Positions 40,246 through 48,448 of a DNA stretch of 64,000 nucleotides are shown piece after piece. This DNA comes from Hymenobacter rigui (lineage in GTDB: Bacteria; Bacteroidota; Bacteroidia; Cytophagales; Hymenobacteraceae). Under the pieces are notes generated by a model. The model ran no database searches, had not been told where the DNA came from, and was given only the letters and a program-made list of their open reading frames with translations. The stretch lies in NCBI RefSeq assembly GCF_003944715.1, contig NZ_RWIT01000001.1:372001-436000 (forward strand). Reading direction: 5' to 3'. Each line of letters starts with the position of its first letter. Within the stretch, counting starts at the first letter, position 1. Position numbers and translations under genes: made by a program.

Positions 40246-42522
40246 CTACAGCCCTTTCCCGTCGGGTTGCTGGGCGTCTACCACGGCAATGGCGGCCATG
40301 TTCACGATTTCGCGCACCGACGCGCCCAGCTGCAGAATGTGCACCGGCTTGCGCATTCCCATCAGGATGGGCCCGATTACCTCGGCCCCGCCAATTTCCT
40401 GAATGACCTTGTAGGCGATGTTGCCGCTAATCACGTTCGGGAAGATGAGCGTGTTGGCTCCGCCGTGGGCGGCCAGCTCCGAAAAGGGATACTGCTCACG
40501 CAGCAAATCGGGGTTCAGGGCGGTGTTGGCCTGCATTTCCCCGTCCAGAATCAGCTCGGGGAAGCGCGCTTTGGCCAGCTCGGTGGCGCGGCGGGCTTTG
40601 TCGGGCAGCTCGCCGGGGTTGGAGCCGAAGTTGGAGTAGCTGATAACGGCCACCTTGGGCTCGGCATCGAAGAACTTCACCGCCCGGGCCGTGAGGCCGA
40701 TGATTTCCACCATTTCCTCGGCCGTGGGGTCGATGTTCACGGTGGTATCGGCGAAGAAGAACGGGCCTTTCTTGTGCTGAATGATGTACATGGACGCCAC
40801 GCGCTTCACACCCTCGGCCACGCCAATTACCTGCAACGACGGTACAATGCTCTTACCGTAATCCTTGCTCAAACCGGTGATGAAGGCGTCGGCCTCGCCG
40901 GTTTCTAGCATCATCGAGCCGAAGTAGTTCCGCTCGCGCAGCAGGCGGCGGCCTTCGTAGAGCGTAATGCCCCGGCGCTGCCGCTTCTCATAAAACAGGT
41001 TGGCAAACTCCTCGCGCTTGGCTTCCTCCTGCAGAATATCGATGATCTGGCAGCCTTCCAGGTCCAGCGAATTCTCGGCGGCAATGCGGGCAATTTTCTC
41101 CCGGTTCCCCAGCAGAATGGGCAGGGCAATGCCTTCATCGTGCAGAATCTGGGCGGCTTTGAGGATTTTGTAGGTGTCGCCCTCGGCAAAGACCACGCGC
41201 TTGGGGTTGCTGCGGGCGGCCTGCGTGATGCGGTTCATCAGCTTCTGGTTCACGCCCAGACGGGCGCGCAGCTCGTCCTCATAGGCAAACCAGTCGTCGA
41301 TGTGGATGCGGGCCACGCCGCTGTCCATAGCGGCTTTGGCTACGGCCGGACTCACGGCCGTAATCAGGCGCGGGTCCAAAGGCTTCGGAATCAGGTAGGT
41401 GCGCCCGAAGCTGAGCGTGTTGTCGCCGTAGGCCTTGTTCACCATGTCCGGCACGGCGTCCTTGGCCAGGTCCGATAGCGCCTTCACGGCGGCCAGCTTC
41501 ATGGCCTCGTTGATTTCGGTAGCCCGTACGTCCAGCGCCCCCCGGAAAATGTAGGGGAAGCCCAGCACGTTGTTCACCTGGTTGGGATGGTCGGAGCGGC
41601 CGGTAGCCATAATGATGTCGGGGCGGGTAGCCATAGCCACCTCGTAGGCAATTTCCGGGTCGGGGTTGGCCAGGGCAAACACGATGGGGTCGTGGGCCAT
41701 TTTCAGCAGCAGCTCGGCCGGCAGCACGTTGGCCGCCGAGAGGCCCAGGAACACGTCGGCTCCATCCAAGGCTTCAGCCATGGTGCTGATGGCGCGGGTG
41801 GTGGCAAACTGCAGCTGCAGCTCGGCCAGGTCGGTACGCTGGGGCGTGATGATGCCGTCCTTATCGAATACCACCACGTTTTCCCGCTTCAGACCCAGAG
41901 CCACGTACAGGCGCAGGCAGCTGATGGCGGCGGCACCCGCGCCGCTCACCACCATCTTAATCTCCTCAATCTTCTTGCCCACCAGCTCCAAGCCATTCAG
42001 CAGCGCGGCTGAGGAAATAATGGCCGTGCCGTGCTGGTCGTCGTGCATCAGCGGAATGTTCATCTGCTCCCGCAGCGCCGTTTCGATGCGGAAGCACTCC
42101 GGGGCCTTGATGTCCTCCAGGTTGATGCCGCCAAACGTAGGCTCCAGCGACTTCACAATGCGAATAAACTCGTCGGGGTCGGTGGCGTCAATTTCGATAT
42201 CGAAGCAGTCGATGCCGGCGAACTTCTTGAACAGTACGCCTTTCCCTTCCATTACCGGCTTGGAGGCGTCTGGGCCGATATTGCCCAGACCCAGCACCGC
42301 GGTACCGTTGCTGATAACACCCACCAGGTTACCTTTGGCGGTGTATTTATATACATCGTCGGGGTTGGCTGCAATGGCCTTGCAGGGCTCAGCCACGCCC
42401 GGCGAGTAGGCCAGGGCCAGATCCAGCTGGGTGCTGACGGGCTTGGTGGGAATTACCTCAATTTTGCCGGCAGGGCTCTGCGAGTGGTAGTTGAGGGCGT
42501 CCTGTTTATTGATTTTCAGCAT
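40246..42522 (-). CDS. maeB: NADP-dependent malic enzyme with phosphotransacetylase-like domain
   Basis: The enzyme decarboxylates malate to pyruvate with NADP reduction. The 758-residue form has a malic N/NAD domain (about 1-430; LALAYSPGVAEPCKAI, MHDDQHGTAIISSAALLNGL) and a C-terminal phosphate acetyl/butyryltransferase-like domain (about 440-758; VFAEGDTYKILKAAQI, YSNFGSNPGELPDKA), the regulatory arrangement of E. coli MaeB. The start at MLKINKQDALNYHS (42522) is preferred; a TACCTTTG box lies at 42591-42598, and residues upstream of it look non-coding. It is monocistronic, next to ruvA as is common in the phylum. Confidence 0.96.
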   Translation of the reverse strand: MLKINKQDALNYHSQSPAGKIEVIPTKPVSTQLDLALAYSPGVAEPCKAIAANPDDVYKYTAKGNLVGVISNGTAVLGLGNIGPDASKPVMEGKGVLFKKFAGIDCFDIEIDATDPDEFIRIVKSLEPTFGGINLEDIKAPECFRIETALREQMNIPLMHDDQHGTAIISSAALLNGLELVGKKIEEIKMVVSGAGAAAISCLRLYVALGLKRENVVVFDKDGIITPQRTDLAELQLQFATTRAISTMAEALDGADVFLGLSAANVLPAELLLKMAHDPIVFALANPDPEIAYEVAMATRPDIIMATGRSDHPNQVNNVLGFPYIFRGALDVRATEINEAMKLAAVKALSDLAKDAVPDMVNKAYGDNTLSFGRTYLIPKPLDPRLITAVSPAVAKAAMDSGVARIHIDDWFAYEDELRARLGVNQKLMNRITQAARSNPKRVVFAEGDTYKILKAAQILHDEGIALPILLGNREKIARIAAENSLDLEGCQIIDILQEEAKREEFANLFYEKRQRRGITLYEGRRLLRERNYFGSMMLETGEADAFITGLSKDYGKSIVPSLQVIGVAEGVKRVASMYIIQHKKGPFFFADTTVNIDPTAEEMVEIIGLTARAVKFFDAEPKVAVISYSNFGSNPGELPDKARRATELAKARFPELILDGEMQANTALNPDLLREQYPFSELAAHGGANTLIFPNVISGNIAYKVIQEIGGAEVIGPILMGMRKPVHILQLGASVREIVNMAAIAVVDAQQPDGKGL

Positions 42523-42590
42523 ACGCGGGGCGGTGGGTGGGCTTCCTGAAAAAGAGCAAGGAAGCAAGATGGGGCAAAATCAACCCGCGT

Positions 42591-42598
42591 CAAAGGTA
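42591..42598 (-). promoter_or_regulatory. Putative -7 box of the malic enzyme gene
   Basis: TACCTTTG on the minus strand, a full TAnnTTTG match 68 nt upstream of the ATG at 42522. Confidence 0.5.
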
Positions 42599-42616
42599 CG
42601 CCTCACCGCCCGGATA

Positions 42617-42650
42617 GAAAAAAGCCCCGAACCAGATGGGCTCGGGGCTT
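42617..42650 (-). terminator. Terminator of the LysM transglycosylase gene
   Basis: On the minus strand AAGCCCCGA pairs with TCGGGGCTT, followed by TTTTTTCTATC, 28 bases after the stop codon. Confidence 0.85.
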
Positions 42651-42678
42651 GATGTACAGCTTAATCTTATGCCAAGGC

Positions 42679-44634
42679 TTAGCTGCGCACAATCAGCTTC
42701 TGACCCGGCTTTACCTCATCCGACTGGAGGTGGTTCAGCTCCCGTAGCTTCTCCACGGTCAGGCCCTGGTAGCGGCGGGAGATATTATACAGCGTGTCGC
42801 CGGGCTGCACCAGGTGCACCTGCGGTATCGGGCTGCCGCCAGTGGCAGCAGGTGCCGGCCGGGTGGCTGGGCGCTGTGTGGCCATCTCACGGGTGGCGGC
42901 GGCCAGCTCGGCAGTGGCTTCGGCAGTGGCTCTGAGGTTGAGTTTCTGGCCGGGCTGCACGGTTTCGCCCTTGATGTTATTCCAGGCTTTCAGCTGGGCA
43001 ATGGTGAGGTGATGCGTACGGGCTATTTTCTCCAGAAAGTCACCGGAGCGCACCAGGTAGGTAGCGGGTACGCTGTCATCCACTTCCGTCACTTTAGCAG
43101 CAACTGCTTCTGCCGACAGTGCCTTTCGGGTCGTGGTGCGCACTGTCTGCCGGGACGGTGTTGTACGGGCCAGTGCGGCAGTGGTATCTTCAGACTCGGG
43201 CAGCGGTGCAACTTTTGCCGGACGCGTCGGAGCCGGGCGCTTCACTGGTGGTACTGCGGCGGTGGCGCTACGTGGCGGAGCAGGGGCCTCGGTAGTCTGA
43301 GCCTGGGGCACAAATATTACCACCTGCCGACGCGAAGAAAGGGAGTTACTTCTGCCAAGCTCATTCCAGCGCCGTACCTGGGCCGAACTCACGGCATACT
43401 GTTCCGCCACCGAAGCTACCGTTTCGCCGCGCTTCACCGTATGTCGCACCCGGCGGTAGCGCGGCTGCGTTGCGGTACCGGAGGCTGCTACTGCGCTACC
43501 GCGCGCCGGAAATGGCTCTACCCCGGCCAGCACTACGGAGCGCAAAGGCAGGGGAGCGGGCAGTTCAGCCTGGGGCTGGCAATAGTCGAACAGCGTTTCC
43601 CGGTCCACAGCAGCCAAGGCCGGGCGGGCGGCGGCGGGCAGCTGCACTGTATAAGGCCGATACCCGGTGGGCAGCCACGGCTTGCGCAGCTCCGGGTTCA
43701 GCCGCATCAAGGCCATGGAGTCGGAGTAGCCACAGGCGCGGGCCAGGCGGGTCATATCGAAAGCCCGGCCGCCCAGCTGCAGCGTGTCCATCGTTTCGGC
43801 GTGCTGGTAGCGCAGGGTGGGGGAGTGCAGCTGATGCTCGTTGGCGTACTTCATGGCATACATGATGGCCGTGAAGGTGGGCACGTAGTTGCGGGTTTCG
43901 GCCGGCAGGTTGGGGTGCACTTCCCAGTAGGTTTTCTTGCCGGTGCGCCGCACTACCTTCTGCATATTGCCAGCACCCCAGTTGTAGGCGGCCAGCACCA
44001 TTTCCCAGTCGTGAAATACGCCGTACAGGTAACGCAGATGCTTGCAGGCGGCTTCGGTGGCTTTTTCCGGGTTCATGCGCTCATCCACCCACTCGTCGCG
44101 GCGCAGTCGCAGGTCGTTGGCGGTTGGGCCCATGAACTGCCACAGGCCGGTAGCGCCTACCCGTGATTTGGCCGTCGGAATCAGGGCCGATTCCACCACG
44201 GCCAGATACTTCAGGTCGGTGGGCAGGTTGTATTTGGCCAGGTACTTCTCGAACAGCGGGAAATACAGGTTTTCGCGCTCCAGCACTCGTTGGGTGTAGC
44301 CACGCTGCCGCTCCGTGAACAGCCGCACAAAGGCCAGCACGTGGTTGTTGAAGGCATGCGGCATTTCTGTATCAATACAGCCGATCCGGTCCCCCACCAG
44401 GTCGCGTAGCTCCGGCGGAGTGCGTAGCCACGCCAGTCGGGAAGAGTCGATGGGGGCAGGTGCGGCGGCCAGCGAATCGGGCAGCAGCTCCAGGTTCACC
44501 TGCACAGAGTCGTTGGGGGCGGCAGGCTGTGGCACAGGGGGCAGCTGGGGCCGCACCTGCGCCGCCGAGGGCCGGGCCAGGGCCGAAGCCAGTAAAATGG
44601 GTACCGCAACGCGCAACAACGACTTCTTCATCAT
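42679..44634 (-). CDS. MltD-like lytic transglycosylase with three LysM domains
   Basis: The 651-residue exported protein cuts the glycan strands of peptidoglycan. It has a signal peptide (MMKKSLLRVAVPILLASALA), an SLT domain at about 105-240 with the catalytic Glu in AVVESALIPTAKS and VGATGLWQFM downstream, and three LysM repeats near 396-440 (HTVKRGETVASVAEQY), 525-570 (YLVRSGDFLEKIARTH) and 605-650 (HLVQPGDTLYNISRRY). The linkers are Pro/Ala/Thr-rich. There is no lipobox, so it is probably periplasmic. It is monocistronic; the upstream gap holds a nested inverted repeat. Confidence 0.93.
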   Translation of the reverse strand: MMKKSLLRVAVPILLASALARPSAAQVRPQLPPVPQPAAPNDSVQVNLELLPDSLAAAPAPIDSSRLAWLRTPPELRDLVGDRIGCIDTEMPHAFNNHVLAFVRLFTERQRGYTQRVLERENLYFPLFEKYLAKYNLPTDLKYLAVVESALIPTAKSRVGATGLWQFMGPTANDLRLRRDEWVDERMNPEKATEAACKHLRYLYGVFHDWEMVLAAYNWGAGNMQKVVRRTGKKTYWEVHPNLPAETRNYVPTFTAIMYAMKYANEHQLHSPTLRYQHAETMDTLQLGGRAFDMTRLARACGYSDSMALMRLNPELRKPWLPTGYRPYTVQLPAAARPALAAVDRETLFDYCQPQAELPAPLPLRSVVLAGVEPFPARGSAVAASGTATQPRYRRVRHTVKRGETVASVAEQYAVSSAQVRRWNELGRSNSLSSRRQVVIFVPQAQTTEAPAPPRSATAAVPPVKRPAPTRPAKVAPLPESEDTTAALARTTPSRQTVRTTTRKALSAEAVAAKVTEVDDSVPATYLVRSGDFLEKIARTHHLTIAQLKAWNNIKGETVQPGQKLNLRATAEATAELAAATREMATQRPATRPAPAATGGSPIPQVHLVQPGDTLYNISRRYQGLTVEKLRELNHLQSDEVKPGQKLIVRS

Positions 44635-44726
44635 TTACATAGAAGCTGGGGCAAAGCAGCCAGAGACACAAAACGCTGAGTTTCAGCCCAGCGTATTTTC
44701 AAAAATAGCGCAGAATTACTGAAAAG

Positions 44727-44825
44727 CCAGAACGAGTACCCGCCGACCAACTGGCAGCCCTACGAACAATTGCATAAAATCGTTCGAGTCAGGCTTGCCA
44801 CGAGGGTGGAGGGTACTCGTTCTGG
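44727..44825. repeat. Nested 99-nt inverted repeat after gatA
   Basis: The outer arms CCAGAACGAGTACCC (44727-44741) and GGGTACTCGTTCTGG (44811-44825) are perfectly complementary. Inside, TGGCAGCC pairs with GGCTTGCCA (one bulge) and CGAAC with GTTCG. On the minus strand the outer stem starts 8 bases after the gatA stop and is followed by CTTTTC, so it may be the operon terminator. The nested form also suits a small mobile repeat or structured RNA. Confidence 0.65.
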
Positions 44826-44833
44826 GACTCAGG

Positions 44834-46273
44834 CTAGACTGCGGCGGGCGTGAGTGTTTTCGTTACGGAACCGGCAAAGGCCAGTAGGTGCTCCTCGCGG
44901 AAAGCCCCGCTCAGGATTTGCAGACCAATGGGCAGGCCCTGCGCATCGGTACCGTTAGGTACCGAAATAGCCGGGACGCCCGCCAGAGAAGCCTGCACCG
45001 TGAAAATATCCGCCAGGTACATAGCCAGCGTGTCCTTGTTCACGTCGCCGATGCGGAAAGCTGTGGTGGGCGTGGTGGGGAGCACCAGAAAATCGTATTC
45101 CCGCAGCAGTTCGTCGGTTTTTTCCTTGATGAGCCGGCGGACGCGCTGGGCCTTGGTGTAGTATGCATCGTAGTAGCTGGCGCTCAGTACGAAGGTGCCC
45201 AGCATAATGCGGCGCTGCACCTCGGGGCCGAAGCCCTGGGCACGCGTCTTCTTGTACAACGATTCCAGGTCCGTCGCATCCGGCGCGCGGTAGCCAAACT
45301 TCACCCCGTCGTAACGGCTCAGGTTGGAACTGGCTTCGGCCGTGGTCAGAATGTAGTACGTGGGTACAATGAAATCCAGATAAGGAAAATCCACGGCCTC
45401 CACCACATGGCCCTGAGCACGCAACTGGTCCAGTGCCTGCTCAGTCGCCGCCTTGATTTCCGGATTTAGGCCCGGCCGCTCCAAACAGTCCTTGATGTAG
45501 CCGATGCGGTAATGCGGGGCGGGCGTGAGCTGCTGGCTGTAGGCGGGCACCTCCCGCTGGCTCACGGTACTATCAAAGGTGTCGGGGCCGGCCATTACTT
45601 CCAGCAGCAGCGCGGCATCTTCCACCGAGCGGGTCAGCGTACCAATCTGGTCAAAGGACGAGGCGTAGGCAATCAGCCCGTAGCGCGAAATGCGTGAGTA
45701 AGTCGGTTTGAAGCCCACAATGCCGCAAAACGCTGCCGGCTGGCGCACCGAACCGCCCGTATCGGAGCCGATGGAAGCTAGGCACATATCGGCCTGCACG
45801 GCCACGGCTGAACCTCCGGAGGAGCCACCGGGTACACGGTCAGGATCAATTTCGTTACGCGCTGGTCCGAAATAAGACGTTTCGTTGGACGCCCCCATGG
45901 CAAACTCGTCGCAGTTCTGACGACCCAGCATAATGGCATCCTCATCCAGCAGGCGTTGCACGGCCGTGCCAGTAAACAAGGATTTGAAGCCGTCCAGAAT
46001 ATGGCTGCTGCTCTGCAGGGTGTGCCCTTCGTAGGCCAGCACGTCCTTCAGACCTAGCACCATGCCCGCCAGCTTGCCGGCTGTGCCAGCGGCCAGCTTG
46101 GCGTCCACGGCATCAGCCTGCGCCAGTGCTTCCTCGGGCCACACTTCCAGAAAAGCGTTAAGGTGTTCTTTGCGGCGGATGTTATCCAGATAATACTCCA
46201 CGAGCTGACGGCAGGTCGTAGTGCCTGCCGTCAGCTCGTGGCGAACTTCCGTGAGGGAGTTAAAACGTCTCAA
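44834..46273 (-). CDS. gatA: Asp-tRNA(Asn)/Glu-tRNA(Gln) amidotransferase subunit A
   Basis: GatA generates ammonia from glutamine for transamidation of mischarged tRNAs. The 479-residue amidase-signature protein shows the Ser-cisSer-Lys triad: Lys in MVLGLKDVLAYEG, and the glycine/serine segments GGSSGGSAVAVQAD and GSDTGGSVRQPAAFCG. Length and motifs match functional GatA. It lies 12 bases after a tatA gene and ends at the nested inverted repeat. gatB and gatC are elsewhere, which is usual in this phylum. Confidence 0.96.
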   Translation of the reverse strand: MRRFNSLTEVRHELTAGTTTCRQLVEYYLDNIRRKEHLNAFLEVWPEEALAQADAVDAKLAAGTAGKLAGMVLGLKDVLAYEGHTLQSSSHILDGFKSLFTGTAVQRLLDEDAIMLGRQNCDEFAMGASNETSYFGPARNEIDPDRVPGGSSGGSAVAVQADMCLASIGSDTGGSVRQPAAFCGIVGFKPTYSRISRYGLIAYASSFDQIGTLTRSVEDAALLLEVMAGPDTFDSTVSQREVPAYSQQLTPAPHYRIGYIKDCLERPGLNPEIKAATEQALDQLRAQGHVVEAVDFPYLDFIVPTYYILTTAEASSNLSRYDGVKFGYRAPDATDLESLYKKTRAQGFGPEVQRRIMLGTFVLSASYYDAYYTKAQRVRRLIKEKTDELLREYDFLVLPTTPTTAFRIGDVNKDTLAMYLADIFTVQASLAGVPAISVPNGTDAQGLPIGLQILSGAFREEHLLAFAGSVTKTLTPAAV

Positions 46274-46285
46274 GACGATAAAGAT

Positions 46286-46663
46286 TTAGTTCAACTGGTC
46301 GGGGCGAGGGTGTGCTTCGGGAGCGGGCGTTACTGGAGGGGTAATACCACCGTCCATAGGCGGGGCCAACGGAGCGGCAACCGGCGCGTCGGCTACCGGA
46401 GGAGCTTGGTACACGGGCTGCTGCTGCTGGTAGGGCTGCTGCTGAAACTGCTGCTGGTAAGGCTGCTGCGGCGGAGCACCGGCGTTTTCAATTTCGCTGC
46501 GGATTTCGCGGGATGCGTCCTTGAACTCACGGATGCCTTTACCCAGGCCGCGCGCGAGTTCCGGAATCTTGTTGGCACCAAAGAAAATCAGGATGAACAG
46601 TACGATGACCATCAGCTCACCGCCACCGATACCTTCCAGAAACAAAAACAAAGGAGTGTGCAT
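46286..46663 (-). CDS. tatA: Sec-independent translocase TatA/E, long form with Gln/Pro-rich tail
   Basis: TatA oligomerises to form the pore for folded proteins carrying twin-arginine signals. The 125-residue protein has a short transmembrane helix (GELMVIVLFILIFFGANKIP), an amphipathic helix (ELARGLGKGIREFKDASREI) and an unusual tail of PYQQQ repeats and Pro/Ala residues (about 62-125). It is the second of two tandem tatA-like genes, 12 bases after the first and 12 bases before gatA; all three must be one operon. No tatC is in the window. Confidence 0.93.
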   Translation of the reverse strand: MHTPLFLFLEGIGGGELMVIVLFILIFFGANKIPELARGLGKGIREFKDASREIRSEIENAGAPPQQPYQQQFQQQPYQQQQPVYQAPPVADAPVAAPLAPPMDGGITPPVTPAPEAHPRPDQLN

Positions 46664-46675
46664 GAGTACGGGCAG

Positions 46676-46900
46676 TTATACGCGGGGAGCGTTCGGATCA
46701 TTGGGGTTGACCGGCCGGTCACGGAACTCGGGCTTCTCATCCCGCGACGCATCCTTGAACTCGCGAATACCCTGGCCCATGCCACGGAATAGCTCCGGAA
46801 TACGTTTTGCCCCGAACAGCAGGACAATAGCCAGAACGATAAGCAGAATCTCGGTGCCGCCTAAGCCGCCGATACCAAGTAAAAGAGTGGCAAAATTCAT
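46676..46900 (-). CDS. tatA: Sec-independent translocase TatA/E, short form
   Basis: The 74-residue protein has the TatA plan: transmembrane helix (TEILLIVLAIVLLFGAKRIP), Phe-Gly hinge and amphipathic helix (ELFRGMGQGIREFKDASRDE), then a short Pro/Asp/Asn-rich tail. It differs from its neighbour mainly in the tail. It is the first gene of the tatA-tatA-gatA operon, with a TAGCTTTG box at 46935-46942. Confidence 0.93.
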   Translation of the reverse strand: MNFATLLLGIGGLGGTEILLIVLAIVLLFGAKRIPELFRGMGQGIREFKDASRDEKPEFRDRPVNPNDPNAPRV

Positions 46901-47223
46901 ACAGTGAGCAGGCCGTGGGGCCGGTTTGGGGTGGCAAAGCTACTTATACGCAGCTTTATGCGCATTAGGATTGATAAAGGTACCGCATAATTTCAAAATC
47001 AGTTCCCGTTTTGCCTCCTTCCTCTCCCGTCAGGTACCAGGGCTGGCCCTTTCATTGAATATTCATTCAGTAGCAGTAACCCTAACCAGAAAAGGCCGGC
47101 ATTAGGCGGCTAAATGCACTTATTCAGCGGTTGAGCTTATGGAATGCCTTGAGCAATATGCTATTTTGAGAAAAGTTTTTCGGTTCACTCCCCTCGTTCC
47201 AGTATCCTGCTCTCTATTGCCCA
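46901..47223. other. Divergent intergenic region (tatA / GAF-LytTR)
   Basis: This 323-base gap holds the tat operon -7 box and a short palindrome TGAATATTCA (47056-47065). It turns AT-rich near 47140-47175, probably the promoter zone of the LytTR regulator. No gene or hairpin terminator is visible. Confidence 0.4.
46935..46942 (-). promoter_or_regulatory. Putative -7 box of the tatA-tatA-gatA operon
   Basis: TAGCTTTG on the minus strand, a full TAnnTTTG match 34 nt upstream of the first tatA ATG. Confidence 0.5.
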
Positions 47224-48177
47224 ATGCCCACAAAACAGATTTCTTCCCGGAGAACAAAGTCGAAGCCTGCAAGGCTGGAGGAGGCGAAACGGCTGGCGGT
47301 GCTGGAAACCTATCAGATTATGGATACGCCGCCGGAATCGGTGTTTGATGATTTGGTGCGTCTGGCGGCATTTATCTGTGACACGCCTATTTCACTAGTG
47401 TCATTGCTGGATGGCCAGCGGCAATGGTTCAAGGCCAAAACCGGCCTGCCCGGCGTGCAGAGTACCCCCCGGGACATAGCTTTTTGTGACTATACCATTC
47501 AGGCCGATTCGCTTTATGAAGTGGAGGATGCGCTGGCGGATCCGTTGTTTCAGGAGAACGAGCTGGTGACGGGGGAGCCGCACATCCGGTTTTACGCCGG
47601 TTTCCCGCTGATTACGCCGGAAGGGCAGGCGCTGGGTACTATCTGCGCTATTGATCAGGTGCCCCGGCGGCTGAATGCAGCGCAGCGGGAGGCCCTGCGC
47701 ATTCTGGCGCGAGAGGTGGTGGCCCATCTGGAGCTGCGCCGGATGCACCGGCAGCTGGAAGAGGAAAAAGCCAAACTGGAAGGACTGTTACGCATGGCGA
47801 ATGACGCGGCCGAATCCCTGTACCTGAACGGAGGCCAGAACGAAATCTTTATCAAGCAGGACCATAAGCTGGTGCGGGTCAAAACCTCGGACATCCGCTA
47901 CGTGGAGGCCTTGGGCGACTACGTGAACATTTATTCCGGCCGGGAGCGGTACACCGTGTACAGCACCATGAAGGAGTTAGAAACCAAGCTGCCCAGCCGG
48001 GAGTTTGCCCGCGTCCACCGCAAATATATTGTGCGCCTGGACCGCATCATTTCCATTGAAAGTGATGCGCTGATTGTGGAAGCCGGCCGTAATGCCGACC
48101 AGGGAAGCACCCTATTGCCGGTGCCAATCGGCAACTCGTTTAAAGCGGCCCTGCTGAACCGGCTGAATCTGGTTTAA
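47224..48177 (+). CDS. GAF-LytTR transcriptional regulator
   Basis: The 317-residue protein joins a GAF sensor domain (about 25-180; LISLVSLLDGQRQWFKA region, then FYAGFPLITPEGQALGT) to a C-terminal LytTR DNA-binding domain (about 205-310; IRYVEALGDYVNIYSG, KELETKLPSREFARVHRKYI). A coiled coil of about 25 residues (LEEEKAKLEGLLRMANDAA) links them. There is no receiver domain, so it probably answers a small molecule or a redox cue through GAF rather than a sensor kinase. No histidine kinase gene adjoins it. The trailing region holds structured sequence and a strong terminator. Confidence 0.9.
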   Translation: MPTKQISSRRTKSKPARLEEAKRLAVLETYQIMDTPPESVFDDLVRLAAFICDTPISLVSLLDGQRQWFKAKTGLPGVQSTPRDIAFCDYTIQADSLYEVEDALADPLFQENELVTGEPHIRFYAGFPLITPEGQALGTICAIDQVPRRLNAAQREALRILAREVVAHLELRRMHRQLEEEKAKLEGLLRMANDAAESLYLNGGQNEIFIKQDHKLVRVKTSDIRYVEALGDYVNIYSGRERYTVYSTMKELETKLPSREFARVHRKYIVRLDRIISIESDALIVEAGRNADQGSTLLPVPIGNSFKAALLNRLNLV

Positions 48178-48286
48178 AATCCGACCCTGAAACAGCAGTA
48201 TCCGGATTTGGATATTTCACCGAGGGAAAAAACCAGTTCGGCGAATTTGCTCATCCGACTGGTGATATCCCCCGTATCTTTCGAAC

Positions 48287-48387
48287 GGTTATCGGGGATT
48301 AACCCTGGGGATAGTGGCCGCTCTTTATTGAGCCGCTCTACGCTGGGGGAGGGATTCTGATAGCTAAGTTTGTTTTCATAGCTCAGA
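48287..48387 (+). other. Structured intergenic region, candidate small RNA or 3' UTR
   Basis: Hairpins GGTTA/TAACC (48287-48304) and TCTGA-TA-GCTA/TAGC-TCAGA (48356-48387) precede a strong terminator. TATCTTTC at 48275-48282 resembles a -7 box. This could be an independent small RNA or the 3' UTR of the LytTR gene. Confidence 0.3.
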
Positions 48388-48390
48388 AAG

Positions 48391-48422
48391 ACACCGCGCA
48401 TTGCACGGTGTTTTTTTTTTTC
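48391..48422 (+). terminator. Terminator with T12 tract
   Basis: ACACCG pairs with CGGTGT, extended by GC/GC, and is followed by twelve T. It lies 214 bases after the LytTR stop codon, longer than expected for a simple gene end. Confidence 0.85.
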
Positions 48423-48448
48423 TCCCGCTTTTCGCCGTATTCAGGCTG

